Assembly: GCA_019456145.1 (NCBI GenBank)
Contig: VRUL01000001.1
Span: 186,001 to 250,000 of the forward strand
Length of the DNA stretch: 64,000 bases
Reading direction: 5' to 3'
From: Planctomycetota bacterium
Lineage (GTDB): Bacteria > Planctomycetota > Phycisphaerae > Sedimentisphaerales > Anaerobacaceae
Shown here piece after piece: positions 29,959-38,475 of the stretch. Position 1 is the first letter of the stretch. Every line of letters begins with the position of its first letter. A program made the position numbers and the translations under genes. The notes below the pieces were generated by a model. The model saw only the letters and a list, made by a program, of their open reading frames with translations. It made no database searches and was not told where the DNA came from.

Positions 29959-31185
29959 ATGTATGATCACATCCTCGTTGCACTTGACGGCTCGGAACCG
30001 TCCCGCCTTGCAGGCCAGATCGCTGTTGCTCTGGCCGCTGCAACAAGTGCCCGCCTGACCGCCTGCCATGTGTATGGCGCCGAGATCCATCAACGCCGGT
30101 TTGCCGAGATGGAACCGGGTCTGCCAACAAAGTACCAGGAGCAAGATACTTTAAGTGAGCTGCGGACTGCTCATGACAAGCTCATATACCAAGGCTTTCA
30201 GGCGTTATCCGCAGGGTATGTCGAGGATTTTGTGAAATCCTCTCGGGATAGTGGCATTGTCGTCGAATCCGTCGCCTCTGAGGGTCGAAGTTATGTCGGC
30301 ATCCTGCACCTGGCCGAGACACATCGTGCAGATCTGATTGTGCTCGGCGCCGAAGGTTTGGGAGTGGTCGGAAATGGGATGCTGGGCGGGACGACATCCC
30401 GCGTTCTGGATAGTGCACGCTGCGATGTGCTCGTCGCGCGTCGCGCGCTGCAAGGAGGTCCTGTGCTGACCGGCGTGGACGGTAGTGAAGAGGCATTGAA
30501 GGCTGTTGCTAAAGCTGTCGCGATCGGCCGCGTTATGGATAAATCCCTCCATATTGTTGCCGCCTATGATCCTGATTTTCACACTCACGTCTTCAGTGCT
30601 ATGGCGAGGTCTCTTTCGCCTCAGCGCCAGGACCAGGTTGGGCTGGCCAGTCAGGAGAAGCTGCACGATGATATCATCAATGATGGCCTTGGAAAGCTGT
30701 ACAGGGAGTTCCTGCGTGAAGCGGAGCGCCGCTTCAGCAACGATTGCATTGCCTTGACGACGTTTCTGGTGACCGGCAAGGTGTATTGCGCCTTGGATTT
30801 GCAGGCCGGGGATTCTGACGCCGATCTGATTGTAGTGAACCGGCATGGGCTTCACCGCCAGTCCTGTTCCCGCCTGGGTTCCAACGCCGAAGGTCTTATA
30901 CGGACCACGTCAACAAACGTGTTGCTCGTGGGCGGTGTGGACGATGAGTCGTCCGGCCCGAAACACATGAGCGATTCAGCAAAGATTACCACAGTGGCGC
31001 AGCCTCTCGTATGGGATTCCGACGCCGAGGCCCGCCTCCTGCGTGTCCCTTCCTTTGTGCGCCGCATGGCCAGGCGCGCAGTGGAGAACGCCGTCCGCGA
31101 ATTGGGCAAGAATCGTGTCTCAGCCGAGGATTTTGCCAGCGTGGCCGCTCACTTCGGTATGGGCGGGCGAAAGGATAACACATGA
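29959..31185 (+). CDS. Tandem universal stress protein with C-terminal protochlorophyllide-reductase-like (PCP_red) domain
   Basis: 408 residues, GAGG 8 bases before the ATG. Residues 1-155 form a UspA domain ('YDHILVALDGSEPSRLA' ... 'LIVLGAEGLGVVGNGMLGGTTSRVL'). A second Usp domain (about 160-325) ends with 'DLIVVNRHGLHRQ' and 'LIRTTSTNVLLVG'. Residues 350-400 ('WDSDAEARLLRVPSFVRRMARRAVENAV' region, quoted in parts: 'RVPSFVRRMARRA', 'RVSAEDFASV') resemble the small domain found at the end of light-independent protochlorophyllide reductase subunit B. That domain also occurs alone or fused in non-photosynthetic bacteria with unknown role. The stop overlaps the start of a small gene (ATGA), so it is the first of a five-gene plus-strand unit. 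Confidence 0.85.
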   Translation: MYDHILVALDGSEPSRLAGQIAVALAAATSARLTACHVYGAEIHQRRFAEMEPGLPTKYQEQDTLSELRTAHDKLIYQGFQALSAGYVEDFVKSSRDSGIVVESVASEGRSYVGILHLAETHRADLIVLGAEGLGVVGNGMLGGTTSRVLDSARCDVLVARRALQGGPVLTGVDGSEEALKAVAKAVAIGRVMDKSLHIVAAYDPDFHTHVFSAMARSLSPQRQDQVGLASQEKLHDDIINDGLGKLYREFLREAERRFSNDCIALTTFLVTGKVYCALDLQAGDSDADLIVVNRHGLHRQSCSRLGSNAEGLIRTTSTNVLLVGGVDDESSGPKHMSDSAKITTVAQPLVWDSDAEARLLRVPSFVRRMARRAVENAVRELGKNRVSAEDFASVAAHFGMGGRKDNT

Positions 31186-31385
31186 ATACGGTTTCCCAAG
31201 CCAGGTTGGTTGTTCTTCGCAATTGCAAGTTGCTTGCGCCGCCGTTCCATCGTCATATAGTCAAAGCCAAGCTTATGGAACGCAACTGTCAGGTCGGTGA
31301 CCGTATCGTCATCTATGAGGTCGTCGCTACTGAACCGGAGGGAATCGTTCAGGTGACAAGTGCGACGCGATTTGAGTTCAAGTAG
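31182..31385 (+). CDS. Small protein of unknown function
   Basis: 67 residues; its ATG overlaps the stop of the stress-protein gene (ATGA) and it ends 6 bases before the ABC ATPase gene, so it is very probably translated. It is basic and soluble, with two cysteines, and a C-terminal half 'QVGDRIVIYEVVATEPEGIV' that looks like beta strands of a small barrel. I recognise no family. Confidence 0.65.
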   Translation: MNTVSQARLVVLRNCKLLAPPFHRHIVKAKLMERNCQVGDRIVIYEVVATEPEGIVQVTSATRFEFK

Positions 31386-31391
31386 CTGGTA

Positions 31392-32321
31392 ATGGATACG
31401 ATCATCGCAGAGAATATTGTTCGACTTCATGGTACCGGCCGGGGTATTGAAGGCATGTCTCTATCGGTCGGGGCCGGTCAGTGCCTCGGGATTCTCGGAG
31501 CCAATGGATCCGGCAAGACGACACTGACTCGCCTTGTGGCCGGTCTTGACCGGGCCGACCGCGGACGTTTGTTCGTATTGGGTGGACCTGCATACCCACG
31601 GGCCCGTCAACTGCGTCACCGCTGTGGAGTTGCCCTCGATACCCCTGCACACTGGGATAGCCTCTCGGGGCGGCAGAACTTGTGGTTTTTTGCCCGGCAA
31701 TATGGACTCACCGGTTCTGCCCTGAGCCGACGGGTGGATGAGCTGCTTTGCCAGGCGGACCTGACTGCTCAAGCCGACGACCCGGTGGCTGCCTATTCAT
31801 TCGGGATGCGGCGAAAACTAAGCATCATCGAGGCATTGCCCCATGATCCGGATTTACTCATCCTTGATGAACCATCCGCTAATGTGGATGAAGCGTTTCT
31901 GGAACGATTAGTGCAGTGGGTCCGCCAGCGTTGCGAATGTGGTAAAACAACATGGGTGGCGGATAACGACGCCGACTGGATTTCCAGGACGGCTACGCAT
32001 GCGATTCTACTTTCTAACGGACGGATACTGGCCGAAGGGGAGGTTCCGGAACTGATGGCCTCCATCGGCGCACGAAACCGGATCGACATTCTTCTCGAAC
32101 AGTCTGGTTTCGGTTCCAGGCCGAAGATAGATGGAGTAGAGGCGTTTCATTGTGACCGAAATCGCATCACAGCCGAATTGCGGGGCAGTCCCGAAACGCC
32201 TGTCGAGCTGGTCCGGTGGATTACCTCGCGCGGCGGTCGCGTCCGCTCTATGGAAGTTCGCTCCATGACCTTGTACGAGGCCTTGATGCGACGAACGACA
32301 CAGCAGGAGAATAAACAATGA
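31392..32321 (+). CDS. ABC transporter ATP-binding protein
   Basis: 309 residues. Walker A is 'GANGSGKTT', the signature region is the degenerate 'YSFGMRRKLSII' and Walker B is 'DLLILDEPSANVD'. The switch-loop histidine normally following Walker B by about 30 residues appears replaced: 'TTWVADNDADWI' has asparagine where 'THD' is expected. An extra 90-residue C-terminal domain (about 215-305) resembles the regulatory tails of exporter ATPases of the NatA/CcmA type. The permease gene overlaps its stop by four bases. The substrate is unknown; the neighbouring oxygen-reductase operon hints at a respiratory connection, which is inference. Confidence 0.85.
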   Translation: MDTIIAENIVRLHGTGRGIEGMSLSVGAGQCLGILGANGSGKTTLTRLVAGLDRADRGRLFVLGGPAYPRARQLRHRCGVALDTPAHWDSLSGRQNLWFFARQYGLTGSALSRRVDELLCQADLTAQADDPVAAYSFGMRRKLSIIEALPHDPDLLILDEPSANVDEAFLERLVQWVRQRCECGKTTWVADNDADWISRTATHAILLSNGRILAEGEVPELMASIGARNRIDILLEQSGFGSRPKIDGVEAFHCDRNRITAELRGSPETPVELVRWITSRGGRVRSMEVRSMTLYEALMRRTTQQENKQ

Positions 32322-33088
32322 TGCCGGGCAATCTCTTTCGACTCGAACTTGCCGCTGCCTTCGCGGACCGGCGACGAATAGTCCTGCGCGTCAGTGTCAG
32401 CGTATTGTTGGGCCTGCCTTTTATCCTGGTCGATATGCCGCCGAATGTCAAGGCGGCGGGAATTGTGATGGTGATTTTATTTACGAGTTTCTTCGGGGCT
32501 GCTGTAGGTCATGCAAAACTTCGCGCCGATCTGCGTTTCGACCGCCTTGCTCTTCTCCCAACACGGCGAGCGCTTTTATGGCTGGATTTGATCCTGGCTT
32601 CGGCACTGGCAAGACTCGGACCTACTTCGATTGTGCTGGCAGGTTTTCTCCTCATCAACGGGCAGAGTTTGACCGCCCGCGCTGTGGTCGTTCTTTTCGG
32701 ATTGTTTTGTAGCTCTGTCGTATTACTGACTCTACTCGGAATCGGTATAGGGCGGATCGCCCGCAACAATGGCGAAGTTCACCTCTTTGGCGCACTGGCT
32801 GCGGGAATTCTCGCATGCATTTCCGGAGTTACTCCACTTCCTCGAAGACTATCATGGCTGGCTGCAACCATGGCTTGGAATCCGGTCGCGCGTCTTCATG
32901 CGATGTTGACCAAATTAGCAACTGGATCGATTGCTGTGGGCTTAACAGAGCTTACCTTCGTGTCGTTAATGCTCGGTGGTATTGCCGTGATAGTGGTTCT
33001 AAGGTGGATATCAGGCGGTGCGTTTAAGACTAAAGGAGTTGACGCCCGAGACATTGTCGTCGATAATGGGGCACCCTTGGAGGCATAA
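32318..33088 (+). CDS. ABC-2 type transporter permease
   Basis: 256 residues with about six membrane helices, starting inside the ATPase stop codon (ATGA). The topology (short cytoplasmic N-terminus, helix pairs, polar loop 'RNNGEVH', final helix pair) suits an ABC-2 exporter half. There is no substrate-binding protein gene, in keeping with export. No specific family beyond this can be assigned by eye. Confidence 0.7.
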   Translation: MMPGNLFRLELAAAFADRRRIVLRVSVSVLLGLPFILVDMPPNVKAAGIVMVILFTSFFGAAVGHAKLRADLRFDRLALLPTRRALLWLDLILASALARLGPTSIVLAGFLLINGQSLTARAVVVLFGLFCSSVVLLTLLGIGIGRIARNNGEVHLFGALAAGILACISGVTPLPRRLSWLAATMAWNPVARLHAMLTKLATGSIAVGLTELTFVSLMLGGIAVIVVLRWISGGAFKTKGVDARDIVVDNGAPLEA

Positions 33089-33093
33089 ACAAG

Positions 33094-33555
33094 ATGATCC
33101 TATGCGTTGTGCAAAACGTGAGCGTATTGACCAAGACCTATGTCACCTTAGGCTTAGTAGTACTTGCTTTGTTCGAATTCATCACGGCCATGTACGTTTT
33201 CGGCAAGAAAGGTGACAAGCCGCACTCCAGGCTAATCCTTACCCTGCACCGCGTCGGGGGATACGTGTTTCTCGTGTACTGGCTCTGGCCGATGATCGTC
33301 GGGGCCAACCTCCTGGCTCGGTTGAGCCGTTACACGGACGGCTGGCAGTTTCATGGGCCGCGCTTCTATCACGCGTTTCTGGGCGTTACCGTGTTTATCG
33401 TGCTTTTGCTGAAGATTTCCTTTGTCCGCTTCTACCCTAACTTTAAGAATTCCGCACGGCTATTAGGTATCTTGATCAGCACCGGAGCGGTTATCACGTG
33501 GCTGATTGCCGGCTGGTTCTGGCTGTGCATGATGGGGGGCCGCACCCCATCTTGA
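33094..33555 (+). CDS. Four-helix membrane protein, possibly heme-binding
   Basis: 153 residues, following the permease by 5 bases. Four membrane helices are evident. Histidines occur at helix starts in 'LTLHRVGGYVFLVYWLW' and 'GPRFYHAFLGVTVFIV', a pattern like cytochrome b561-type four-helix bundles in which paired histidines bind heme. I cannot confirm that family from sequence alone. If it is a b-type cytochrome, it would fit beside the bd-type oxygen reductase operon whose end lies 150 bases away in convergent orientation. Confidence 0.7.
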   Translation: MILCVVQNVSVLTKTYVTLGLVVLALFEFITAMYVFGKKGDKPHSRLILTLHRVGGYVFLVYWLWPMIVGANLLARLSRYTDGWQFHGPRFYHAFLGVTVFIVLLLKISFVRFYPNFKNSARLLGILISTGAVITWLIAGWFWLCMMGGRTPS

Positions 33556-33704
33556 TACTGACCTGGCTTGCCCGAGGCTGGCCTTTCGATCCCGCTTAGG
33601 CGACTTACTCATGACAGATTCAATCCCGGCGCTCAGTTCATTCGAACGTGATTTACATCCGCAAGATAGCTCCAGCCTCCGTCTTCAATCGGCTCAGATA
33701 CCTG

Positions 33705-34301
33705 CTACACGTCGACCTGTACAGCGGGTTCATGTCCTTTCCGCCCCAAGGGCCTGAAGAACCGGCTGTGAATGAAGAATAAGTAGACCAACACACACCA
33801 TAGAATACCTGCGAAAGCCACACCCCCTATCGACCAGCCGCTGGGCCGCGGAACGTCATCGCGCGCGAGAAAAAACGCATCCTCGGGGATGCCCACATCG
33901 AAGAGTTTGAGAAATCCCGCGCGCACGCTGCGTGAGAACGGCATTCGGTGAAACGGGCGAAGTCGGCCGATGTGAGAATCAATCTCCGCCCATTTTTCAC
34001 TTAGCGCTTCAGGAGAGCGGACCACGAGTTTGGAACCGTGTTCATCCAACAAAAAGTATGTGTAGGGCACGCCGTATTTCACAAAGGTTGCCGCCTTTGT
34101 GAAGTCGGCTTTTCCACGGATCGACACAAACGTGGATTGCTGGAAACGTTCTGTGGACAAGTCCGCCGGCGACTGGATGTGCACCATCTCTTTTGTGCCC
34201 AGGTCGTAACGCAATTCCGGTATCTGGAATTTCATCATCAAGGCCAGGAAGAGCAGCAGCAGGATTTTAAGAAAAGTCAGGAAAACTTTTAATAGTGACA
34301 T
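33705..34301 (-). CDS. Membrane protein of unknown function, end of the oxygen-reductase operon
   Basis: About 198 residues from the ATG at 34301 (AAGG nearby). One helix at the N-terminus ('KVFLTFLKILLLLFLALMM') and one near residue 160 ('VAFAGILWCVLVYLFFIH') bracket an extracytoplasmic domain of about 120 residues without cysteines, containing 'FVSIRGKADFTKAATFVKYGVP'-type strands (region near residues 55-80). I do not recognise it. As the last of four genes with both CydA-like subunits, it may be an accessory or assembly protein for the oxidase. Confidence 0.7.
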   Translation of the reverse strand: MSLLKVFLTFLKILLLLFLALMMKFQIPELRYDLGTKEMVHIQSPADLSTERFQQSTFVSIRGKADFTKAATFVKYGVPYTYFLLDEHGSKLVVRSPEALSEKWAEIDSHIGRLRPFHRMPFSRSVRAGFLKLFDVGIPEDAFFLARDDVPRPSGWSIGGVAFAGILWCVLVYLFFIHSRFFRPLGRKGHEPAVQVDV

Positions 34302-34314
34302 CTTTACCTTACCC

Positions 34315-34539
34315 TCAATCGTACCAAATTCCAAGTATCAATAATACGACAAAAAACAGCAGCAAAAAGATCGCAATGCTCACCCACGTCCAGATGATTC
34401 GAACCGCCCATCGTGGGTCCTCGGATGGGTCTCGAAGCGGATATACCTCCGGTTTTTCCTCGAGAATTTCAAGTGCCTGGGCATCACTGTCGTCAAATGT
34501 TATGTTCTCGATTTGCTTGCTCATGTTCTCATCTTTCAT
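34315..34539 (-). CDS. Small single-pass membrane protein of the oxygen-reductase operon
   Basis: 74 residues. The ATG overlaps the TGA of the upstream CydA-like gene (ATGA). The N-terminal 45 residues are acidic ('FDDSDAQALEILEEKP'), followed by 'WTWVSIAIFLLLFFVVLLILGIW', one membrane helix at the very C-terminus. Size and position recall the small third subunits (CydX, CydS) of bd oxidases, but the sequence is not obviously related and topology differs, since the soluble part is N-terminal. Confidence 0.75.
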   Translation of the reverse strand: MKDENMSKQIENITFDDSDAQALEILEEKPEVYPLRDPSEDPRWAVRIIWTWVSIAIFLLLFFVVLLILGIWYD

Positions 34540-36125
34540 GGCGCCGAAGGGGTATCCGCCTGGCTGTTCGAGGAGTTTTTATGCGCCTTACTTTCGGCCA
34601 GATAGGTGATAATCTTGTGGGTCTGTTTCTCCGTAAGTCTCCGCCCGTAGGCCCGCATACGCCCGACCACGCGGTCCCAGTCCGAGCCCTTGTATCGATG
34701 CAAACGTTCAAGCGTGTGGCACGAGATGCACAGAGAAGAGACCAGGTCCTCGCCCGTTTGACGCTCTGGTTCGAGCGGCTTTCGACGCGAGGGTAACTCA
34801 TCTACGTATGAAGGCGTCTCTATGACCATGCGCATTTTGACGCTCTCGGGGCGTTCTTTTGGGTGATACACTTTGCTGTAGTTTGGAATGCGGTTAAATC
34901 CGGCGATCCGCTCACCGGATGGGCTGACGAAACGGGGGCGCGATGCCTCCCGCACGTAGCCGCCAAGACACACGGTTAGAAAGGAGAAGATGCCCATCAG
35001 GACAAAAACCGCCCGCCCCGAGCCCTTGTGCCGGTTCAGCAGGTGTCTCGCCCACATTCCCGCAAATACAGCCGCCAAAAGGCTGCCCCAGAAGAATCGC
35101 CACGTCATCTGGACGGCCATGCCTAAGTAGAACATCAAATAGAGCAGGGCTACGGTGTAGACCGCTGGCATGGAGACAGAAAATTCGTTCTTCGATTTTG
35201 AGGCCCTTCGGCTGAAGACCAGGCCCATTCCGAGCATTGAGGCTACTATGAGCTGTTTGACCCACCACCAATCGATCCCGCCGGCCACTACGTCACCGCG
35301 ACCGATCATCAGGTTATCATACGTCTCTTTGGCATGATACTTGAGCACCCAGGCGTAAAAGAAACCAATGATTGGCAAGGCCAGAAAAGCAGTAAACGCT
35401 ACCTTGAAGGCCAGACGTCCTCCATTCTCGTACGATGTTTGCAGCTTGCTTTGCTTCGAGCGGTATAGCCACACACCGCAGATAGCCGCGACAACAAATC
35501 CTCCATAGGCAAAATTCGCTGCCGTCCGGTGCAGCGTCAACATCAGAAAACTTGGATTATAGAACGCCAGCTTATCCCAACCAAGAATACCGGCAGTGCC
35601 CGACCATAGGCTGACTTGTCCTTTGGCGAATGCCGGCGTCAACATATATGAGCTCATACCATTGATGATGAAGAACTGCATAAAAAACATCGGGGTCAGC
35701 AGTGCACCCATGAAGATATGCAGCTTCTTATGTCCCCACATGGTGTCCCAGAAGAAGTAATGAAACGTCAGTGTTGTCGCTAACATAAAGAACAGTACTT
35801 CTTCGATAATCATTGTCCAGAAGAACTGGGTGAAAATCTGGGACCAGAACTGCGGATACAGCCCGCTCAGTGCGAAAACGAGACCGATGGCATTGATCGT
35901 ACCGATATTGTAGATGCACACATGCCAAAGTTGGACTCGCTTGGCCAACGCTTCGAACTGATTGTCCTTGCGGAAGTACCCGGTGATTTGCAAAACCGTG
36001 ACCACGAATGCAAATCCAATCGACAACGATGCGACAGCTACGTGGAACAGACCAAGGAACCCGATCGAGAACTTGGCACTGCAGGGAAATTGAATGAATG
36101 GGTTGTTTGCATCTGCGATAATCAT
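34536..36125 (-). CDS. Cytochrome bd-type oxygen reductase subunit I with C-terminal cytochrome c domain
   Basis: 529 residues. The first 430 are CydA-like membrane helices: 'SAKFSIGFLGLFHVAVASLSIGFAF' supplies a heme-ligand histidine near residue 28. 'FWTMIIEEVLFF' contains the glutamates of the oxygen-reducing site, and 'LTLHRTAANFAYGGF' another histidine. The canonical Q-loop of quinol oxidases is short here. Residues 455-515 form a cytochrome c domain with 'CISCHTLERL', so electrons could enter from a c-type cytochrome. It overlaps the partner CydA-like gene by four bases. bd-superfamily enzymes composed of two CydA-like subunits with cytochrome c tails are known in several phyla. No CydB gene is present. 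Confidence 0.88.
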   Translation of the reverse strand: MIIADANNPFIQFPCSAKFSIGFLGLFHVAVASLSIGFAFVVTVLQITGYFRKDNQFEALAKRVQLWHVCIYNIGTINAIGLVFALSGLYPQFWSQIFTQFFWTMIIEEVLFFMLATTLTFHYFFWDTMWGHKKLHIFMGALLTPMFFMQFFIINGMSSYMLTPAFAKGQVSLWSGTAGILGWDKLAFYNPSFLMLTLHRTAANFAYGGFVVAAICGVWLYRSKQSKLQTSYENGGRLAFKVAFTAFLALPIIGFFYAWVLKYHAKETYDNLMIGRGDVVAGGIDWWWVKQLIVASMLGMGLVFSRRASKSKNEFSVSMPAVYTVALLYLMFYLGMAVQMTWRFFWGSLLAAVFAGMWARHLLNRHKGSGRAVFVLMGIFSFLTVCLGGYVREASRPRFVSPSGERIAGFNRIPNYSKVYHPKERPESVKMRMVIETPSYVDELPSRRKPLEPERQTGEDLVSSLCISCHTLERLHRYKGSDWDRVVGRMRAYGRRLTEKQTHKIITYLAESKAHKNSSNSQADTPSAP

Positions 36126-37528
36126 CGATGGTGCGCCTCCAGATAGCCAATGATCCGTTCGGCCTCCTCTTCCGTCAGCTCAAGTCCGTCTCGCCGTGCT
36201 TGCTGGACCTCATGCCGCCAATCCTCCGGCCGGTTACGGTCAAGATCGGCCGGTATTTCTTTGCGAGGTTTGAGCCACTTGGTGTAGACCAGATAGCGGT
36301 CGGCCTCTTGGTCCGTTAGCTCGGGCTTGACTATTTCGCCGTATACGGTATCCGGGCTCTTGCTGCGTTCCCGCACAAACCCCCCAAGGGTAAAAGTGAA
36401 GAACGCGGCCAGTCCCGCGACAAACATCGCCCACTGCCACCCCCGGTGATCCGTGTTGTCCTTGCGGCGACAGATCCATATCCAGCCGATCAGTCCCAGT
36501 ATTACCGCAGTGCTCACCAGCCGCCACGCCAGAGCGCTTCGACCGATCCACATCAACGGCGGGTGCACGTAAATTACTGTCAGAACTATCAAGAGGCCGG
36601 CTGTTGTTGCCCACGCAATGGCCTTTCGGCCCCAGCGTTTAACGACAAACATACCGCCTATCACCAGAAAGACAACGATCAAGCTCATCTTAAAGATGAA
36701 GTGAAAGGATGTATGACCGCCCATCAAGGCCATGAATGCAGCCGGCGCCTCTCTTTGAATTACACGGGCGTAAAACCAGCCGATGATCGGCATGGGGAAG
36801 AAACAAAAAAAGCCAATCGTAAAACACGTGCTCGATGCCCAGCGGAAGTATGAAGTGTTTTCGCTGGACGGATTTTTACGCTTCTGGCTCATGTACCGCA
36901 GCGCAAACACACCCCCGGTCAACAGCAACACGTAGCTGAAATTCCCGAAGGTGCGATGGGCGAGCAGGAAAGGAAAGCTGGGATTGAGCATGGCTGCCAG
37001 CGACCATGCCACCGGCTGGTCAACTTCAGGCAGCGGCACGCCCCCCGGGGTCAACATGTAAGAGCCCAGAGAGTCCCACACGACCTGCACCAGGTAGCCG
37101 CACGCGGCCGCGCATATACCCATCGAGATGTGCAGACGCTTTCTATTCGCCCACCTATCCCAAGTCAGGTAGTACATAAAGAAGAGAAAAAACACCTCCG
37201 CGAGAAAAAACATGAATTGGGCGATCAAGGGCCAGAAGAAAAGATTCGCCCAGCGAGACCAGAACTCGGGATATGTGCCCATGATAAACATCGGAATGCC
37301 CGTGCCCAGAGCCGCCCCGGGTGAAAAAAGGATCAATGAAAACCAGATGAAGCTTTTGCTGAGTCGTTCCCACCGCAGGTCACCTCGGCGCATGCCGATA
37401 TACTCGAATAAAGGGGCCAGCAGCATAAATGCGGTGATGATCGTGGCGATTGGAATGTGGGAGTAAGTAATCTCCTCTATCCACACCCAGCGGGGGAAGA
37501 CCGGCGTTTCGATGACGGGTAGATCCAT
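36122..37528 (-). CDS. Second CydA-like subunit of the bd-type oxygen reductase, heme c site lost
   Basis: 468 residues, GAGGTGAT upstream of the ATG. It is CydA-like throughout the membrane part ('EEITYSHIPIATIITAFML', 'PLIAQFMFFLAEVFFLFFMYYL', 'FPFLLAHRTFGNFSYVLLL'), including histidines at the expected places. Its last 60 residues align in shape with the cytochrome c tail of its partner: 'RPEDWRHEVQQARRDGLELTEEEAERIIGYLE' (residues about 433-464) parallels the partner's helix pattern, yet there is no CxxCH. I infer a duplicated gene whose copy lost heme c. It is first in the operon, with a strong promoter about 145 bases upstream. Confidence 0.85.
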   Translation of the reverse strand: MDLPVIETPVFPRWVWIEEITYSHIPIATIITAFMLLAPLFEYIGMRRGDLRWERLSKSFIWFSLILFSPGAALGTGIPMFIMGTYPEFWSRWANLFFWPLIAQFMFFLAEVFFLFFMYYLTWDRWANRKRLHISMGICAAACGYLVQVVWDSLGSYMLTPGGVPLPEVDQPVAWSLAAMLNPSFPFLLAHRTFGNFSYVLLLTGGVFALRYMSQKRKNPSSENTSYFRWASSTCFTIGFFCFFPMPIIGWFYARVIQREAPAAFMALMGGHTSFHFIFKMSLIVVFLVIGGMFVVKRWGRKAIAWATTAGLLIVLTVIYVHPPLMWIGRSALAWRLVSTAVILGLIGWIWICRRKDNTDHRGWQWAMFVAGLAAFFTFTLGGFVRERSKSPDTVYGEIVKPELTDQEADRYLVYTKWLKPRKEIPADLDRNRPEDWRHEVQQARRDGLELTEEEAERIIGYLEAHHR

Positions 37529-37670
37529 AATCTACATCACCTCTTTAGCATCTATTTCTGCCGGAAACTGTTGCCAAGCCAACATCATGCACCAGCCGCT
37601 GCACGACCGCAACGATATACGCCTATCCAATGGAAGCGGCGCAGCGAGCCAGTGAGCCATATATGCAGGG

Positions 37671-37699
37671 AATTTACCAACCTTTTTTGTGCCAGTCAA
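37671..37699 (-). promoter_or_regulatory. Promoter of the oxygen-reductase operon
   Basis: Minus-strand TTGACT (37699-37694) and TAAATT (37676-37671) are separated by 17 bases, about 140 bases before the first CydA-like ATG at 37528. The rest of the 37529-37861 gap holds only this and a GC-rich hairpin. I saw no clear FNR-type palindrome. Confidence 0.55.
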
Positions 37700-37825
37700 G
37701 CAGCACCCTGTTCTTCCTGAAAATTATATCCACTTTGGTATTGTGGCCCCCCTCTGCGAAATTTAAATGACTTGGCGCATAAAGACGCGAAAGAATACGT
37801 ATTAATGGACGGCAATGGAGACAAC

Positions 37826-37844
37826 ACCCCCCTTGATGGGGGGT
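37826..37844 (-). terminator. GC hairpin downstream of tRNA-Thr
   Basis: A 7-bp stem ACCCCCC/GGGGGGT with a 5-base loop lies 18 bases past the tRNA-Thr 3' end. On the minus strand it is not followed by a T tract, so termination or 3'-end processing is only a guess. Confidence 0.35.
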
Positions 37845-37861
37845 AAAAATGCGGATTTAAA

Positions 37862-37933
37862 AGCCAACGGTCGGATTCGAACCGACAACCCCTGGTTTAC
37901 AAAACCAGAGCTCTACCGTTGAGCTACGTTGGC
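37862..37933 (-). tRNA. tRNA-Thr (anticodon TGT)
   Basis: On the minus strand the acceptor arms GCCAACG and CGTTGGC pair perfectly, and the D arm is GCTC...GAGC. The anticodon stem CTGGT/ACCAG encloses the loop TTTGTAA, giving anticodon TGT for threonine ACA. The T arm GTCGG-TTCGAAT-CCGAC is perfect. No CCA is encoded. An isolated gene. Confidence 0.95.
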
Positions 37934-38073
37934 ATAACTACTTTTAGAAGTTACGTTCAAATTTGGCTCCTGGCCTTGTATTCTTTCCTGCTGCAACCTT
38001 GACTACAACGAAGTTGTAGTTGGTAGTATAATTACGGTGTCCAATTATCGCATTTTGGTTTAGTGTGCCATTT

Positions 38074-38211
38074 ATGGCGAAATCGAATTCTAAAAGGCAG
38101 AAACGCACTGATAAATTTCCCCTTAATTTATACCTAATCGGGCAATATTGCAAGAAAATTAAGAACAAGATGCTCTACATCGGGGCCGGTAGGAAGCCTC
38201 AGGAAGATGCC
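38074..38211 (+). pseudogene. N-terminal remnant of a planctomycete-type tyrosine integrase
   Basis: A 46-codon stretch reads 'KRTDKFPLNLYLIGQYCKKI' then 'KNKMLYIG'. In planctomycete phage-type integrases I recall a very similar opening (basic segment, FPL, a GQ-W/Y-C-KKI motif, then a K-x-x-YFG strand). After that the similarity stops and the frame continues only 26 codons to a stop. There is no ribosome site. I read it as a decayed integrase start about 140 bases from tRNA-Thr. Low to moderate certainty. Confidence 0.4.
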
Positions 38212-38475
38212 TCGAACAAGCGTAGAATGCATACAAGCCTTAACATTGGGATTTACGGAATTATTATCACGAGCTTTTATGCTCTCTGATTCTCATAATG
38301 CGGGCAGGAGAAATATCCTGAGGGGCAGCAAAGTTGACTAAAAAATCCTATGTATCAGGGCCTTTCAAATTAATTTCATATTGATTTATTTCTTGAGTAT
38401 TTTCCGCCTTTGGTCTTTTCACTAACAAATGAGTGCCGAAGGCAGAAAAAGTAAGGTCAGTTTGTCCATTGGCTA

